This document shows positions 53,494 through 62,647 of a stretch of DNA of 64,000 nucleotides, piece after piece. Where the stretch lies: positions 124,001 through 188,000 of the forward strand of contig NZ_CP047940.1 of the NCBI RefSeq assembly GCF_014280235.1, given 5' to 3'. Numbering within the stretch: position 1 is the stretch's first letter; every line of letters begins with the position of its first letter. Under the pieces are notes generated by a model that had not been told where the DNA came from, did not search any database, and worked only from the letters and a program-made list of their open reading frames with translations. A program made the translations under genes and the position numbers. This stretch comes from Cyanobium sp. NS01. GTDB lineage: Bacteria; Cyanobacteriota; Cyanobacteriia; PCC-6307; Cyanobiaceae.

Positions 53494-55095
53494 ATGACTG
53501 AGCCCGTGCTGTGTTTCAAGGACCTGGTGGTCCGCTATCCAGGCGCGCCGAGCCCCACCCTCGACGGCCTGGTCCTGGAGCTGCATCCCGGCCAGACCCT
53601 CGCCCTGGTGGGCCCCTCCGGCTGTGGCAAGAGCACCGTGGCCCGGGCCGCCCTGCAGCTGCTGCCCGAGGGCAGCCAGTGCAGCGGCAGCCTCAGCCTC
53701 GGCGGCCAGGATCCGCGCCAGCTGGGCCGGGCCGCCCTGCGCCGCCTGCGTGGCGAAGCGGTGGGCCTGGTGTTCCAGGATCCGATGACGCGGCTCAATC
53801 CGCTGCTGACGGTGGGGGATCACCTCACCGACACCCTGGCGGCCCATCGCCCCGGCTGGAGGCGGCGCGCCCTGCGGCAGCGGGCCGAGGACCTGCTGCA
53901 GCGGGTGGGCATCAGCGCGGAGCGCTTTGACAACTACCCCCACGCCTTCAGCGGCGGCATGCGCCAGCGGCTGGCCATTGCCTTGGCCATGGCGCTGAGG
54001 CCACCGCTTGTGATCGCCGATGAACCCACCACCAGCCTCGATGTGGCCGTGGCCGGCCAGGTGATGGCCGAGCTCACCCAGCTCTGCCGCGAGGCCGGCA
54101 GCGCCCTGCTGCTGATCAGCCACGACCTGGCCATGGCCGGGCGCTGGTGTGACCAGATCGCCGTACTCGACCAGGGCCGCCTGATCGAGCAGGCTCCGGC
54201 CCGGCAGCTACTGCTGGAGCCGCAGGCGCCGCTGAGCCAGCGGCTTGTGGCCCGAGCCCGAGAGCGGGAGGCGGCGGGCGCCCGTCCACCGGGTGAGCGG
54301 CAGCGGCTGCTGGAGATCGAGGCTCTGCGCTGCTGGCATCCGTTGCCCTCGGCCCCCTGGCGGCCCCGCTGGCTCAAGGCCGTCGATGGGGTGAGCCTGG
54401 AGGTGAGCCGCGGCGAGACCGTGGGAATCGTGGGGGCCTCCGGCTGCGGCAAGAGCACCCTCTGCCGGGCCCTGATGGGCCTCACCGCCGTGCGGGGCGG
54501 GGCGGTGCGCCTGGATGGCATCGACCTGCGGCAGCTGCGCGGCGAATCGCTGCGGCAGGCCCGCCGCGGCCTTCAGATGGTGTTCCAGGACCCCCTCGCC
54601 TGCCTCAATCCCCAGATGACGGTGGCTGACGCCGTGGCCGACCCCCTGCGCATCCACGGCCTGGCCAGCCGGCCGGCGGCCCGGCAGCGGGCCCGGGAGC
54701 TGCTGGCGGCGGTGGGCCTGAACCCGCCGGAGGCATTTGAGCAGCGGCTGCCGCGCCAGCTCTCCGGTGGCCAGCAACAGCGGGTGGCGATCGCCCGGGC
54801 GTTGATCCTGGAGCCCAGGGTGTTGCTCTGCGACGAGAGCGTGAGCATGCTCGATGCCGAGGTGCAGGCCGATGTGCTGGCCCTGCTGCGGGATCTGCAG
54901 CAGCGGCTTGGGCTGGGTCTGCTGTTCGTGACCCACGACCTCTCGGTGGCCGGCGGCTTCTGCCACCGGGTGATCGTGCTGGAGGGCGGCAGGATCGTGG
55001 AGCAGGGCCCGGGGGCAGAGCTGCTGCGTCATCCCAAGGCTGCCATCACCCGCACCCTGGTGGAGGCCTGCCCGCGGCTGCCCCAGGCCGGCTGA
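53494..55095 (+). CDS. ABC transporter ATP-binding protein with two fused ATPase domains (oligopeptide/nickel type)
   Basis: A 533-residue protein with two complete nucleotide-binding domains (about 5-250 and 275-520). Domain 1 has GPSGCGKST, FSGGMRQRL and VIADEPTTSLD; domain 2 has GASGCGKST, LSGGQQQRV and VLLCDESVSMLD. This fusion is typical of the DppDF/GsiA group that powers peptide, glutathione or metal uptake. The second Walker B has Ser after DE where Pro is usual. No permease or binding protein is adjacent, so partners are encoded elsewhere. Confidence 0.93.
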   Translation: MTEPVLCFKDLVVRYPGAPSPTLDGLVLELHPGQTLALVGPSGCGKSTVARAALQLLPEGSQCSGSLSLGGQDPRQLGRAALRRLRGEAVGLVFQDPMTRLNPLLTVGDHLTDTLAAHRPGWRRRALRQRAEDLLQRVGISAERFDNYPHAFSGGMRQRLAIALAMALRPPLVIADEPTTSLDVAVAGQVMAELTQLCREAGSALLLISHDLAMAGRWCDQIAVLDQGRLIEQAPARQLLLEPQAPLSQRLVARAREREAAGARPPGERQRLLEIEALRCWHPLPSAPWRPRWLKAVDGVSLEVSRGETVGIVGASGCGKSTLCRALMGLTAVRGGAVRLDGIDLRQLRGESLRQARRGLQMVFQDPLACLNPQMTVADAVADPLRIHGLASRPAARQRARELLAAVGLNPPEAFEQRLPRQLSGGQQQRVAIARALILEPRVLLCDESVSMLDAEVQADVLALLRDLQQRLGLGLLFVTHDLSVAGGFCHRVIVLEGGRIVEQGPGAELLRHPKAAITRTLVEACPRLPQAG

Positions 55096-55212
55096 GTGTC
55101 TGGGGGAGTGGGGCGGGAGAACCAGTCGTCCACTTGCCAAGGCCGACACCGCCGGACAAGCTGTTATTGAGCTTGTGGCGCATCGCAGCAGCCCCCAGCT
55201 CCACCAGGAACC

Positions 55213-56028
55213 ATGAAGCGCAAGAAGAACCGCCGCAAGATGCCAACCTGGCGCGTTGGCCGGGGGGTCAGGGTGCCGAAAGCCACCACGACCCGCCTCA
55301 GTGGCAACGGTGAGATTCTCAACCGCCACCCCATTGCGCGGAACATCCCGCCGGGGCCGAGCGCTCGCCTGGGCAGCGGAGGCAACTACCGCGAAGCCGG
55401 TTCCCCTGATCTGTTGGGCAAATACCAGGGCGCCTTCTCACCGGTAACCATTGCTCAGGAGGGCAGCAACCGCTTTCTGCGCTTCAGTGTCAGCGGTCAG
55501 GGCAGAGGCGGCAAAGACCGCGCCGAGCTCAGCCAGCAGGGGTATTACAGGGCCGGCCGCCGCAGCCTGCAGGCCAACTTCCGGTTGCGGATTCCAGAGG
55601 GCAGCGGGGTGTCCAACAACTCCTTCTATCTGATGCAGCTCTGGCAGCTGGGGGGTAGGAACCCGTTCGCGGGCCTCCGCATGCGACGCGGGGAATCCCA
55701 TGAGGTGGACTTCATCACCAAGTCGGCGAATGGCGGCTCCCGCCAGCTCAACAAGGTTGCTCGCTTCAGCTTAGTGCCGGGGCAATGGCACAACTTCCAG
55801 ATGCGCTTTCGCTTTCGTCCCGGCCGCAACAGCACCATGAGCGTGGCCGCCGATGGCATTCAGATCGGAAGCTGGAGGGGCCGGGCAGGAACACCCAACG
55901 TGCAGCCGATCCCCAACCGCGGCCCCACCCCTTACTACCGCTTCAAGTTCGGGATCTACAAGCGCAACGAGCCCAGCGCCGGCACGTTCACCACCCACTT
56001 CGACGACATGCTGGTGGGAACGCTCTGA
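55213..56028 (+). CDS. Polysaccharide lyase-like (heparin-lyase-type jelly-roll) protein
   Basis: A 271-residue protein with a strongly basic start (MKRKKNRRK) and a beta-jelly-roll body. Strand signatures KDRAELSQQG, NNSFYLMQLWQLGG and YYRFKFGIYKRNEPSAGTF (then HFDDMLVG) match the polysaccharide lyase family related to heparin lyase I and alginate lyases. No signal peptide is visible, so either the protein is cytoplasmic or the basic start is an unusual export signal. A good AGGA ribosome site precedes ATG 55213. It lies alone between the ABC gene and rluD. Catalytic residues cannot be confirmed by eye. Confidence 0.75.
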   Translation: MKRKKNRRKMPTWRVGRGVRVPKATTTRLSGNGEILNRHPIARNIPPGPSARLGSGGNYREAGSPDLLGKYQGAFSPVTIAQEGSNRFLRFSVSGQGRGGKDRAELSQQGYYRAGRRSLQANFRLRIPEGSGVSNNSFYLMQLWQLGGRNPFAGLRMRRGESHEVDFITKSANGGSRQLNKVARFSLVPGQWHNFQMRFRFRPGRNSTMSVAADGIQIGSWRGRAGTPNVQPIPNRGPTPYYRFKFGIYKRNEPSAGTFTTHFDDMLVGTL

Positions 56029-56047
56029 GCCGAGGCCGGGACCCCTT

Positions 56048-56998
56048 TCAGCGCAGCCTGCCCCGCAGCTGCTCCAGCAGCCGCTCGAACGCCGCTGGCA
56101 GGGGTGCCTCACACACCAGGCGTTCGCGGCTGATCGGGTGATCCAGGCTCAGTTGCACGGCGTGCAGGGCCTGACCCGGCAGGGCCACGGGCAGGCGCCG
56201 GCAGCGGGAGTAGGCGGGGTCGCCCACGATCGGATGGCCGATGTGGGCGGCGTGCACCCGGATCTGGTGGGTGCGGCCGGTGTCGAGCTGGAAGCGCAGC
56301 AGCGCGAAATCCCCCAGCCGCTCCTGCACCGACCAGTGGGTGCAGGCGTGCCGGCCGCTGGCATCGCTGACCACGGCGTATTTCTTGCGATCCACCGGAT
56401 GGCGGCCGATCGCGCCGATCACCGTGCCGTGGTCGGCGCGGGGTTGGCCGTGCACCACGCCCAGGTAGTGGCGGGAGGCGATGCGCTTCTGGATCTGCAC
56501 CTGCAGCTTCACCAGGGCCTCCTGGCTCTTGGCCACCACGATGCAGCCGGTGGTGTCCTTGTCGAGCCGGTGCACGATGCCGGGGCGCAGTTCGCCGCCG
56601 ATGCCGGGCAGGTCGGGGCAGTGGTGCAGCAGGCCGTTCACCAGGGTGCCGTCCCTGTTGCCGGGCGCCGGATGCACCGTGAGGCCGGCCGGCTTGTTGA
56701 GCACGATCAGGTGGGCATCCTCGTAAAGCACATCGAGGGGCATCTCCTGGGCCACCAGGTAGGGCAGCGGCTCCGGTGGTGGCATCCAGAGCTCCACTTG
56801 ATCGCCCAGCCGCAGGGGGGTCTTGGCCCGTCCGGTGATCCCATTCACCCGCACGTAGCCCGCTTCGATGAACTTCTGGATCCGGGCCCGGCTCTGCTCC
56901 GGCCGCTGCGCCACCAGCCAGCGATCCAGCCGCATCGGCAGCGGCTTCGGATAGGAGAGCGTCAGCAGCTCGCCTGCTCCCTCGCCGAACGCGGCCAT
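56048..56998 (-). CDS. rluD: Ribosomal large subunit pseudouridine synthase, RluD type
   Basis: A 316-residue RNA-modifying enzyme. The N-terminal S4 domain (MRLDRWLVAQRPEQSRARIQ in parts, about 22-75) binds RNA. The catalytic motif HRLDKDTTGC holds the active Asp, and DTGRTHQIRVH and VGDPAYS follow. ATG 56998 is preceded by GAGGAGG at good spacing, which settles the start against the longer open frame. It follows rbgA on the same strand with a gap of 55 bases. Confidence 0.95.
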   Translation of the reverse strand: MAAFGEGAGELLTLSYPKPLPMRLDRWLVAQRPEQSRARIQKFIEAGYVRVNGITGRAKTPLRLGDQVELWMPPPEPLPYLVAQEMPLDVLYEDAHLIVLNKPAGLTVHPAPGNRDGTLVNGLLHHCPDLPGIGGELRPGIVHRLDKDTTGCIVVAKSQEALVKLQVQIQKRIASRHYLGVVHGQPRADHGTVIGAIGRHPVDRKKYAVVSDASGRHACTHWSVQERLGDFALLRFQLDTGRTHQIRVHAAHIGHPIVGDPAYSRCRRLPVALPGQALHAVQLSLDHPISRERLVCEAPLPAAFERLLEQLRGRLR

Positions 56999-57053
56999 CA
57001 GCAACGCCTCCTCTTCGCTGGGTGAATCGGCTCTGCCCGCATCGGCTCTGCGC

Positions 57054-57974
57054 TCATGCCAGCGGTGCCGCCGGCAGCTCCAGGGCCAGGGCCCCGAGCC
57101 TGGAGCAGCGGAAGTCATCCAGCAGCTTGGTGGCCATGCGCAGGCTGTCGCCGCTGGTGTGCCGCCCGGCGGCGGCCTGCAGCCAGCCCTCCACATCGGG
57201 GCCCCCGGAGGGGAGGTCGGCCTGGGCCAGGCCATAGCGGCGCAGCAGCAGATCCCGCGGCACTCCGGAGGCCGGCACCGCCTGCAACAGCACCAGCAAC
57301 TGCAGGAAGGCGAGGGCGGCCGCCTCGTTGTCATAGGCCGCCTGGCCGATGTCGTCGCAGAGGGCCAGCCGCAGGGCCAGCTGCTGGTCATCCAGCCGGG
57401 GCGGCAGCACGCCGGGGGCATCGAGCAGGTCGAGGTCCTGGCCCAGCCGAACCCAGCGCAGGCTGCGGGTGACGCCGGCCCGGCGGGCACTGTCCACCAC
57501 CTTCTGGCGCACCAGCCGGTTGATCAGGGCCGACTTGCCCACATTGGGAAAGCCCAGCATCAGGGCCCGCACCGGCCGCGGCCGCATGCCCCGACCCAGG
57601 CGGCGGGCGTTGAGGGCGGCGCCGGCCCGGATGGCGGCCTGCTGCAGCTGTTTCACGCCGGTGCCCACCTTGGCGTCACACCACCACACCTGCTGGCCCT
57701 GCCGCTTGAACCAGGCGCTCCACTCCTCCCGGGCCGCCCGGGGGATCATGTCCACCCGGTTCAGGGCCAGCAGGTGGTGCTTGCTGCCGATCCAGCGCTG
57801 CAGGCGGGGATGGCCCGTGGCCAGGGGGATGCGGGCATCCCGCACCTCGATCACCAGGTCCACCTTGGCGAGCGCTTCGGCCAGGGCCTTCTCCGCCTTG
57901 GCGATGTGGCCCGGATACCACTGAATCGCCGGTGCGTTGACGCTGAGCTGGATGGTCTGGGGCTGGGGGGGCAT
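57054..57974 (-). CDS. rbgA: Ribosome biogenesis GTPase RbgA/YlqF
   Basis: A 306-residue circularly permuted GTPase acting in late 50S assembly. The order is the permuted one: G4 first (LALNRVDMIP, here NRVD instead of NKxD), then G1 GFPNVGKSALIN, then G3 DAPGVLPP. IQWYPGHIAKAEK at the N-terminus is a family hallmark. ATG 57974 overlaps the universal stress protein stop by 1 base (TGATG). Confidence 0.95.
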   Translation of the reverse strand: MPPQPQTIQLSVNAPAIQWYPGHIAKAEKALAEALAKVDLVIEVRDARIPLATGHPRLQRWIGSKHHLLALNRVDMIPRAAREEWSAWFKRQGQQVWWCDAKVGTGVKQLQQAAIRAGAALNARRLGRGMRPRPVRALMLGFPNVGKSALINRLVRQKVVDSARRAGVTRSLRWVRLGQDLDLLDAPGVLPPRLDDQQLALRLALCDDIGQAAYDNEAAALAFLQLLVLLQAVPASGVPRDLLLRRYGLAQADLPSGGPDVEGWLQAAAGRHTSGDSLRMATKLLDDFRCSRLGALALELPAAPLA

Positions 57975-58345
57975 CAGGGCACCACCAGCACCGGACACGG
58001 CGCCAGCTGGATCACCCGGGCCGCGGTGCTCTGTTGATCGCTCTCGATGGAAATGCCGCGGGTACCCATCACGATCACATCGGCATTGATCTCATCGGCC
58101 ACATCGCCGATCACGAAGGCGGGCTTGCCCTCCCGCTCCACCAGCTCACAGGCCACCCCCTGCTGCTCGAAGCTCTGGCGCGCCTCCTGCAGCAGGGCGG
58201 CCACCGCGGCCGGGTCGTCGTCGGGCTCCACAACGGAGAGCAGCACCAGGCGGCTGCTGTGCTGCTGCGCCAGCTGCAGGGCCACGGCGGCGGTGTCGAG
58301 AGCCTGGCGGCTGCGATCGATCGGGAAGAGAACGGTGTCGAACAT
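57974..58345 (-). CDS. Universal stress protein (UspA family)
   Basis: A 123-residue protein with the UspA fold: start [19 protein letters not shown] and end [20 protein letters not shown], then CPVLVVP. The GxxG of the ATP-binding motif is present (GTRG), but the following spacing and G-S/T pair differ from the ATP-binding subgroup, so nucleotide binding is uncertain. It is coupled to rbgA and divergent from pgk. Confidence 0.88.
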   Translation of the reverse strand: MFDTVLFPIDRSRQALDTAAVALQLAQQHSSRLVLLSVVEPDDDPAAVAALLQEARQSFEQQGVACELVEREGKPAFVIGDVADEINADVIVMGTRGISIESDQQSTAARVIQLAPCPVLVVP

Positions 58346-58494
58346 GGGTCGATGCCCCAGTGGCGTCAGTCTGGAGCGCGGCGCCCCCGGCGGCCATCCA
58401 GATCCCAGCGGCTGGTCAGATCGGCCGTCCGGGTGGTAGAGGGGGCTGGGAGCTAAGCTCCCGCCCGTTTATCCCTACCCAACCCGCGCACTCC

Positions 58495-59700
58495 ATGGCG
58501 AAGCGATCCCTGGCCAGCCTCTCCGCCGACGACCTGCGCGGCAAGCGCGTGCTGGTGCGGGTCGACTTCAACGTACCGCTGGATGACGCCGGCGCCATCA
58601 CCGACGACACCCGCATCCGGGCCGCCCTGCCCACCATCAACGCCCTCACCGGCAAGGGCGCCAAGGTGATCCTGGCGGCCCACTTCGGCCGGCCCAAGGG
58701 CCAGGTGAACGAGGCCATGCGCCTCACCCCGGTGGCCGCCCGCCTGGCTGAGCTGCTGGGCCAGCCGGTGCTGAAAACCGAGAGCTGCATCGGCCCCGAC
58801 GCCGAGGCCAAGGTGGCCGCCATGGCCGATGGCGATGTGGTGTTGCTGGAGAACGTGCGCTTCTTCGCCGAGGAAGAGAAGAACGATCCTGGCTTCGCCG
58901 CCAAGCTCGCCGCCCTGGCTGATGTCTATGTGAACGACGCCTTCGGCGCCGCCCACCGTGCCCACGCCTCCACCGAAGGGGTCACCAAGGCCCTCAGCCC
59001 CAGCGTGGCCGGCTACCTGATGGAGAAGGAGCTGCAGTACCTGCAGGGCGCCATCGACGAGCCCAAGCGCCCCCTGGCGGCGATCGTGGGCGGCTCCAAG
59101 GTGAGCAGCAAGATCGGCGTGCTCGAGGCCCTGATCGACAAGTGCGACAAGGTGCTGATCGGCGGCGGCATGATCTTCACCTTCTACAAGGCCCGTGGCC
59201 TGGCAGTGGGCAAGAGCCTGGTGGAGGAGGACAAGCTGGAGCTCGCCAAGGAGCTAGAGGCCAAGGCGGCCGCCAAGGGGGTGCAACTGCTGCTGCCCAC
59301 CGATGTGGTGCTGGCCGACGCCTTCGCCCCCGACGCCAACAGCCAGACCACCCCGATCGACGCCATCCCCGACGGCTGGATGGGCCTCGACATCGGTCCC
59401 GATGCCCTCAAGGCCTTCCAGGCGGCCCTTTCCGACTGTCAGACCGTGATCTGGAACGGCCCCATGGGCGTGTTCGAGTTCGACCAGTTCGCCGCCGGCA
59501 CCAACGGCATCGCCCACACCCTGGCCGACCTCAGCGCCAAGGGCTGCTGCACGATCATCGGCGGCGGCGACTCCGTGGCCGCCGTGGAGAAGGTGGGTGT
59601 GGCCGACAAGATGAGCCACATCTCCACCGGCGGCGGCGCCAGCCTGGAGCTGCTGGAGGGCAAGGTGCTGCCGGGGGTGGCTGCCCTTGACGAGGTCTGA
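58495..59700 (+). CDS. pgk: Phosphoglycerate kinase
   Basis: A 401-residue glycolytic and Calvin-cycle enzyme that interconverts 3-phosphoglycerate and 1,3-bisphosphoglycerate. [13 protein letters not shown] is the N-terminal signature, AHFGRPKG binds substrate, [15 protein letters not shown] and [11 protein letters not shown] form the nucleotide site. The start ATG 58495 gives the usual length. It is one of the clearest backbone genes in the window. Confidence 0.98.
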   Translation: MAKRSLASLSADDLRGKRVLVRVDFNVPLDDAGAITDDTRIRAALPTINALTGKGAKVILAAHFGRPKGQVNEAMRLTPVAARLAELLGQPVLKTESCIGPDAEAKVAAMADGDVVLLENVRFFAEEEKNDPGFAAKLAALADVYVNDAFGAAHRAHASTEGVTKALSPSVAGYLMEKELQYLQGAIDEPKRPLAAIVGGSKVSSKIGVLEALIDKCDKVLIGGGMIFTFYKARGLAVGKSLVEEDKLELAKELEAKAAAKGVQLLLPTDVVLADAFAPDANSQTTPIDAIPDGWMGLDIGPDALKAFQAALSDCQTVIWNGPMGVFEFDQFAAGTNGIAHTLADLSAKGCCTIIGGGDSVAAVEKVGVADKMSHISTGGGASLELLEGKVLPGVAALDEV

Positions 59701-59787
59701 GGCCGTGGCTTGAGGTCAGGGGGCTTCGCTGAGGTGGGGTGGCCCGGGGCCTTTCCCCAGCCAGATCGCTCCGAGGCGGCGCTCCCG

Positions 59788-60693
59788 ATGACCCAATCGT
59801 TGACAGACCCGATCAACCCGCCGCCATCAGCCCCGAGCGTGGGCTTCCTGGGGCTGGGGGCACTCGGTGCCCCCATGGCCACCAATCTGCTGGCGGCCGG
59901 CTACCCCTTGCAGGTTCACAACCGCAGCCGCCCCAGGCAGGAGCCGCTTGTGGCGGCCGGGGCCCGCTCAGCCAGCAGTCCGGCAGAAGCAGCGGCGGGC
60001 GCCGATCTGCTCTGCATCTGCGTAAGCGATGGGCCTGCGGTGGAGGCGGTGCTCTTCGGCCCCGCCGGGGCGATCGAAGGGCTGCGGCCCGGATCCCTGG
60101 TGATCGACTTCTCCACGATCGCCCCGGCCAGCAGCCGCCAGCTGGCCGCCCGCTTGGCCGACCACGGTGTGGCCTACCTGGATGCCCCCGTGACCGGCGG
60201 TACCGAGGGGGCCGCCGCCGGAACCCTCTCGGTGCTGGTGGGGGCGGCGCCGCACCACCTGAAGCGGGCCAGGCCCGTGCTGGAGGTGGTGGGGCAGCGC
60301 ATCAGCCACTTCGGGCCCGTGGGGGCGGGTCAGCAGGCCAAGGCCGTGAACCAGGTGCTGGTGGCGGGCAGCTACGGGGCCGTCGCCGAGGCGATGGCGC
60401 TGGGCAGTCGCCTGGGGCTGCCCATGCCCCAGGTGGTGGAAGCCCTGAAGCTGGGGGCGGCCGGCTCCTGGGCCCTGGAGCACCGCGCCGACCGGATGCT
60501 GGAGGGGCACTACCCCCTGGGCTTCCGGCTGGCGCTGCATCGCAAGGATCTCGCCATTGCCCTGGAGGCTGCCGCCGCCGTGGATCTCTCCCTGCCCATG
60601 GCCGAGCGGGTGGCCGCCATCGAAGATGCCCTGATCGCCCGGGGCCACGGCGACGACGACGTTTCAGCTCTGGCCCGTTGGTTCAGGGAGTGA
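59788..60693 (+). CDS. NAD(P)-dependent beta-hydroxyacid dehydrogenase (3-hydroxyisobutyrate dehydrogenase family)
   Basis: A 301-residue enzyme. The nucleotide-binding loop is FLGLGALGAPMA, the substrate signature is DAPVTGGTEGAAAGTL, and the catalytic Lys lies in QQAKAVNQVL. Relatives reduce tartronate semialdehyde, succinic semialdehyde or glyoxylate, or oxidise 3-hydroxyisobutyrate. A glyoxylate or tartronate semialdehyde reductase role would fit photorespiration in a phototroph, but this is inference. ATG 59788 removes 26 non-conserved codons of the open frame. Confidence 0.88.
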   Translation: MTQSLTDPINPPPSAPSVGFLGLGALGAPMATNLLAAGYPLQVHNRSRPRQEPLVAAGARSASSPAEAAAGADLLCICVSDGPAVEAVLFGPAGAIEGLRPGSLVIDFSTIAPASSRQLAARLADHGVAYLDAPVTGGTEGAAAGTLSVLVGAAPHHLKRARPVLEVVGQRISHFGPVGAGQQAKAVNQVLVAGSYGAVAEAMALGSRLGLPMPQVVEALKLGAAGSWALEHRADRMLEGHYPLGFRLALHRKDLAIALEAAAAVDLSLPMAERVAAIEDALIARGHGDDDVSALARWFRE

Positions 60694-60699
60694 GTGGGT

Positions 60700-61473
60700 T
60701 CAGAGGGTGAGCTGGGCCCGATCCGCCACCACCCGCACCCGCTTGGTGGCGCTCACGATCCCCTTGGGGTGCACCATCAGCACGGCCCAGGTCTGCTCCC
60801 CGGGGGTGTAAGGGGCCTGCACCGTCTTGAACAGGCCGCCGCCGCCGAGGGCCCCGAGCTGCAGGGTGGGGCTGTCCTGGGTGGCCACATCCTGGGGGCT
60901 GAGGGCCACGATGCCGCCCGCGGCAATCGCTCCGTCCAGGGGCTCGTCAAAGATCACGTCCACGTCGTAGCGCTGGCCGGTGAGCACCGCATCGGGGATC
61001 AGCAGGCTCACGGGCAGGGGGGCATCGCCGCTGCGCAGCACCGATTGCTCGTTGATCACGGTCTGGCCGGTGATGCGGCGGCCGTCAGTCTCGAGGGCGA
61101 GCCGCTGTTCCGCCTCGAGGCGGTAGGTGGTGGGCCCGTCGGTGCGGCTGCCGCTCACCTGCAGTTTCACCGTGGCGCGGCCGTCCCGCAGGGCTTCGCC
61201 AGGAGTCAGGGTCCAGCGGGCATCGGGGAACTGGCGCAGCAGGGTGTTGCGGCGGCGCACCACATCGGCCGGGTCCAGGTCGGGGCCGCCCTTCAGCAGG
61301 GCTTCCAGATCTCCCTGGCCATTGAGGGCGGCCTGGAGGCTCTGGAACTGGGCCGGGATGGGCTCGGCGGCGCGGGCCTGCGGAGCAAGGGGGGCGTCGA
61401 GGCCGAGCAGGGGCAGCAGGATCGCCGTGCTCAGCAGCGTGGCGCGCAGGGAACGGTGCCGGGGGTGGCGCAT
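60700..61473 (-). CDS. Secreted protein of unknown function
   Basis: A 257-residue protein with a clear signal peptide (about 1-36, LLSTAILLPLLGLDAPLAPQARA). The mature part is beta-rich with repeated strand patterns (ATVKLQVSGSRTDGPTTYRLEAEQ in parts, and PVSLLIPDAVLTGQRYDVDV) and ends ATKRVRVVADRAQL. No catalytic motif is seen. It lies convergently after the dehydrogenase and divergent from murG. Confidence 0.7.
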   Translation of the reverse strand: MRHPRHRSLRATLLSTAILLPLLGLDAPLAPQARAAEPIPAQFQSLQAALNGQGDLEALLKGGPDLDPADVVRRRNTLLRQFPDARWTLTPGEALRDGRATVKLQVSGSRTDGPTTYRLEAEQRLALETDGRRITGQTVINEQSVLRSGDAPLPVSLLIPDAVLTGQRYDVDVIFDEPLDGAIAAGGIVALSPQDVATQDSPTLQLGALGGGGLFKTVQAPYTPGEQTWAVLMVHPKGIVSATKRVRVVADRAQLTL

Positions 61474-61522
61474 GCTGCTGCTGGGACGGCTTTTAAGTTA
61501 GGCACCGTTGGCGGCCACGTCC

Positions 61523-62623
61523 ATGCCCAGGCTCCTGATCGCGGCCAGTGGCACCGGTGGACATCTCTTCCCCGCCCTGGCCGTGGCCGAAGCCCTTCCC
61601 CCCGGCTGGGACGTGCGCTGGCTGGGTGTGCCGGACCGGCTCGAGCGGGAGCTGGTGCCCAGGCGCTACCCCCTGCACACGGTGAAGGCGGGGGGGCTGC
61701 AGGGGCGGGGCCTGCGCAAGCTGCTCAACCTGCTGCGGCTGCTGGTGGCGATCGGCAGCGTGCGGCGGCTGCTCCGCCGTGAGCAGATCGACGCGGTGTT
61801 CAGCAGCGGCGGCTACATCGCCGCCCCGGCGATCCTGGCGGCCCGCTGGTGCGGCGTGCCCGTGGTGCTGCACGACAGCAACGCCGTGCCGGGGCGGGTG
61901 ACGCGGCTGCTGGGGCGGTTCTGCACCCGGCTGGCGGTGGGCTTGCCCCAGGCCATGGCGCAGTTACCGGGCTGTCAGGTGCTGGTGACAGGTACCCCGG
62001 TGAGGCCGGAATTCCGCCAGCCGGCCGTCCCTCCGTCCTGGCTGCCCGCCGGCGAGGGCCCCTTGCTGCTGGTGATGGGCGGCAGTCAGGGAGCCCTGGG
62101 CCTGAACCGGATGGTGCGGCCGCTGCTGCCCCGGCTGAGCGCCGCGGGGGTGAGGGTGGTGCACCTCACCGGCAGCAGTGATCCGGAGGCTGGCGCCCCC
62201 CTGCCCCCGGGCGTGGTGGAGCGGCCCTTCAGTGATGAGATGGCGGGGTTGCTGGAAGCCACGTCCCTGGCCATCAGTCGCTCCGGGGCTGGAGCGCTCA
62301 GCGAGCTGGCGGCTTGTGGCACCCCGGCCATCCTGGTGCCCTATCCCAGCGCGGCCGACCGTCACCAGGACGCCAATGCCGAGGCGGCCGCGAGCCTGGC
62401 GGCCGCGGTGATCGTGCAGCAGCACGCGCCTGAGCTGCCCACCCTGGAGCGGGCCGTCTGGCGGCTGCTGGGCCCGCGCCTGCGCCGGGTGACGCACCAG
62501 GCCGATCCGCTCACGGCGATGGCCGAGGGCATGGCCCGGCTGGACACCCCGGATGCCGATCGGCAGCTGGCCAGCCTGCTCGAGGATCTGGTGGCGGCCA
62601 GACGGGTCCGATCCCGCTCCTGA
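61523..62623 (+). CDS. murG: UDP-N-acetylglucosamine transferase MurG
   Basis: A 366-residue GT28 glycosyltransferase that adds GlcNAc to lipid I to form lipid II in peptidoglycan synthesis. [16 protein letters not shown] near the N-terminus binds the lipid phosphate, and [27 protein letters not shown] and [15 protein letters not shown] form the nucleotide-sugar site. ATG 61523 is preferred to TTG 61508 as it gives the usual [14 protein letters not shown] start. Confidence 0.96.
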   Translation: MPRLLIAASGTGGHLFPALAVAEALPPGWDVRWLGVPDRLERELVPRRYPLHTVKAGGLQGRGLRKLLNLLRLLVAIGSVRRLLRREQIDAVFSSGGYIAAPAILAARWCGVPVVLHDSNAVPGRVTRLLGRFCTRLAVGLPQAMAQLPGCQVLVTGTPVRPEFRQPAVPPSWLPAGEGPLLLVMGGSQGALGLNRMVRPLLPRLSAAGVRVVHLTGSSDPEAGAPLPPGVVERPFSDEMAGLLEATSLAISRSGAGALSELAACGTPAILVPYPSAADRHQDANAEAAASLAAAVIVQQHAPELPTLERAVWRLLGPRLRRVTHQADPLTAMAEGMARLDTPDADRQLASLLEDLVAARRVRSRS

Positions 62624-62647
62624 GCACCAGCTTGAGCGCGGGCCTGA

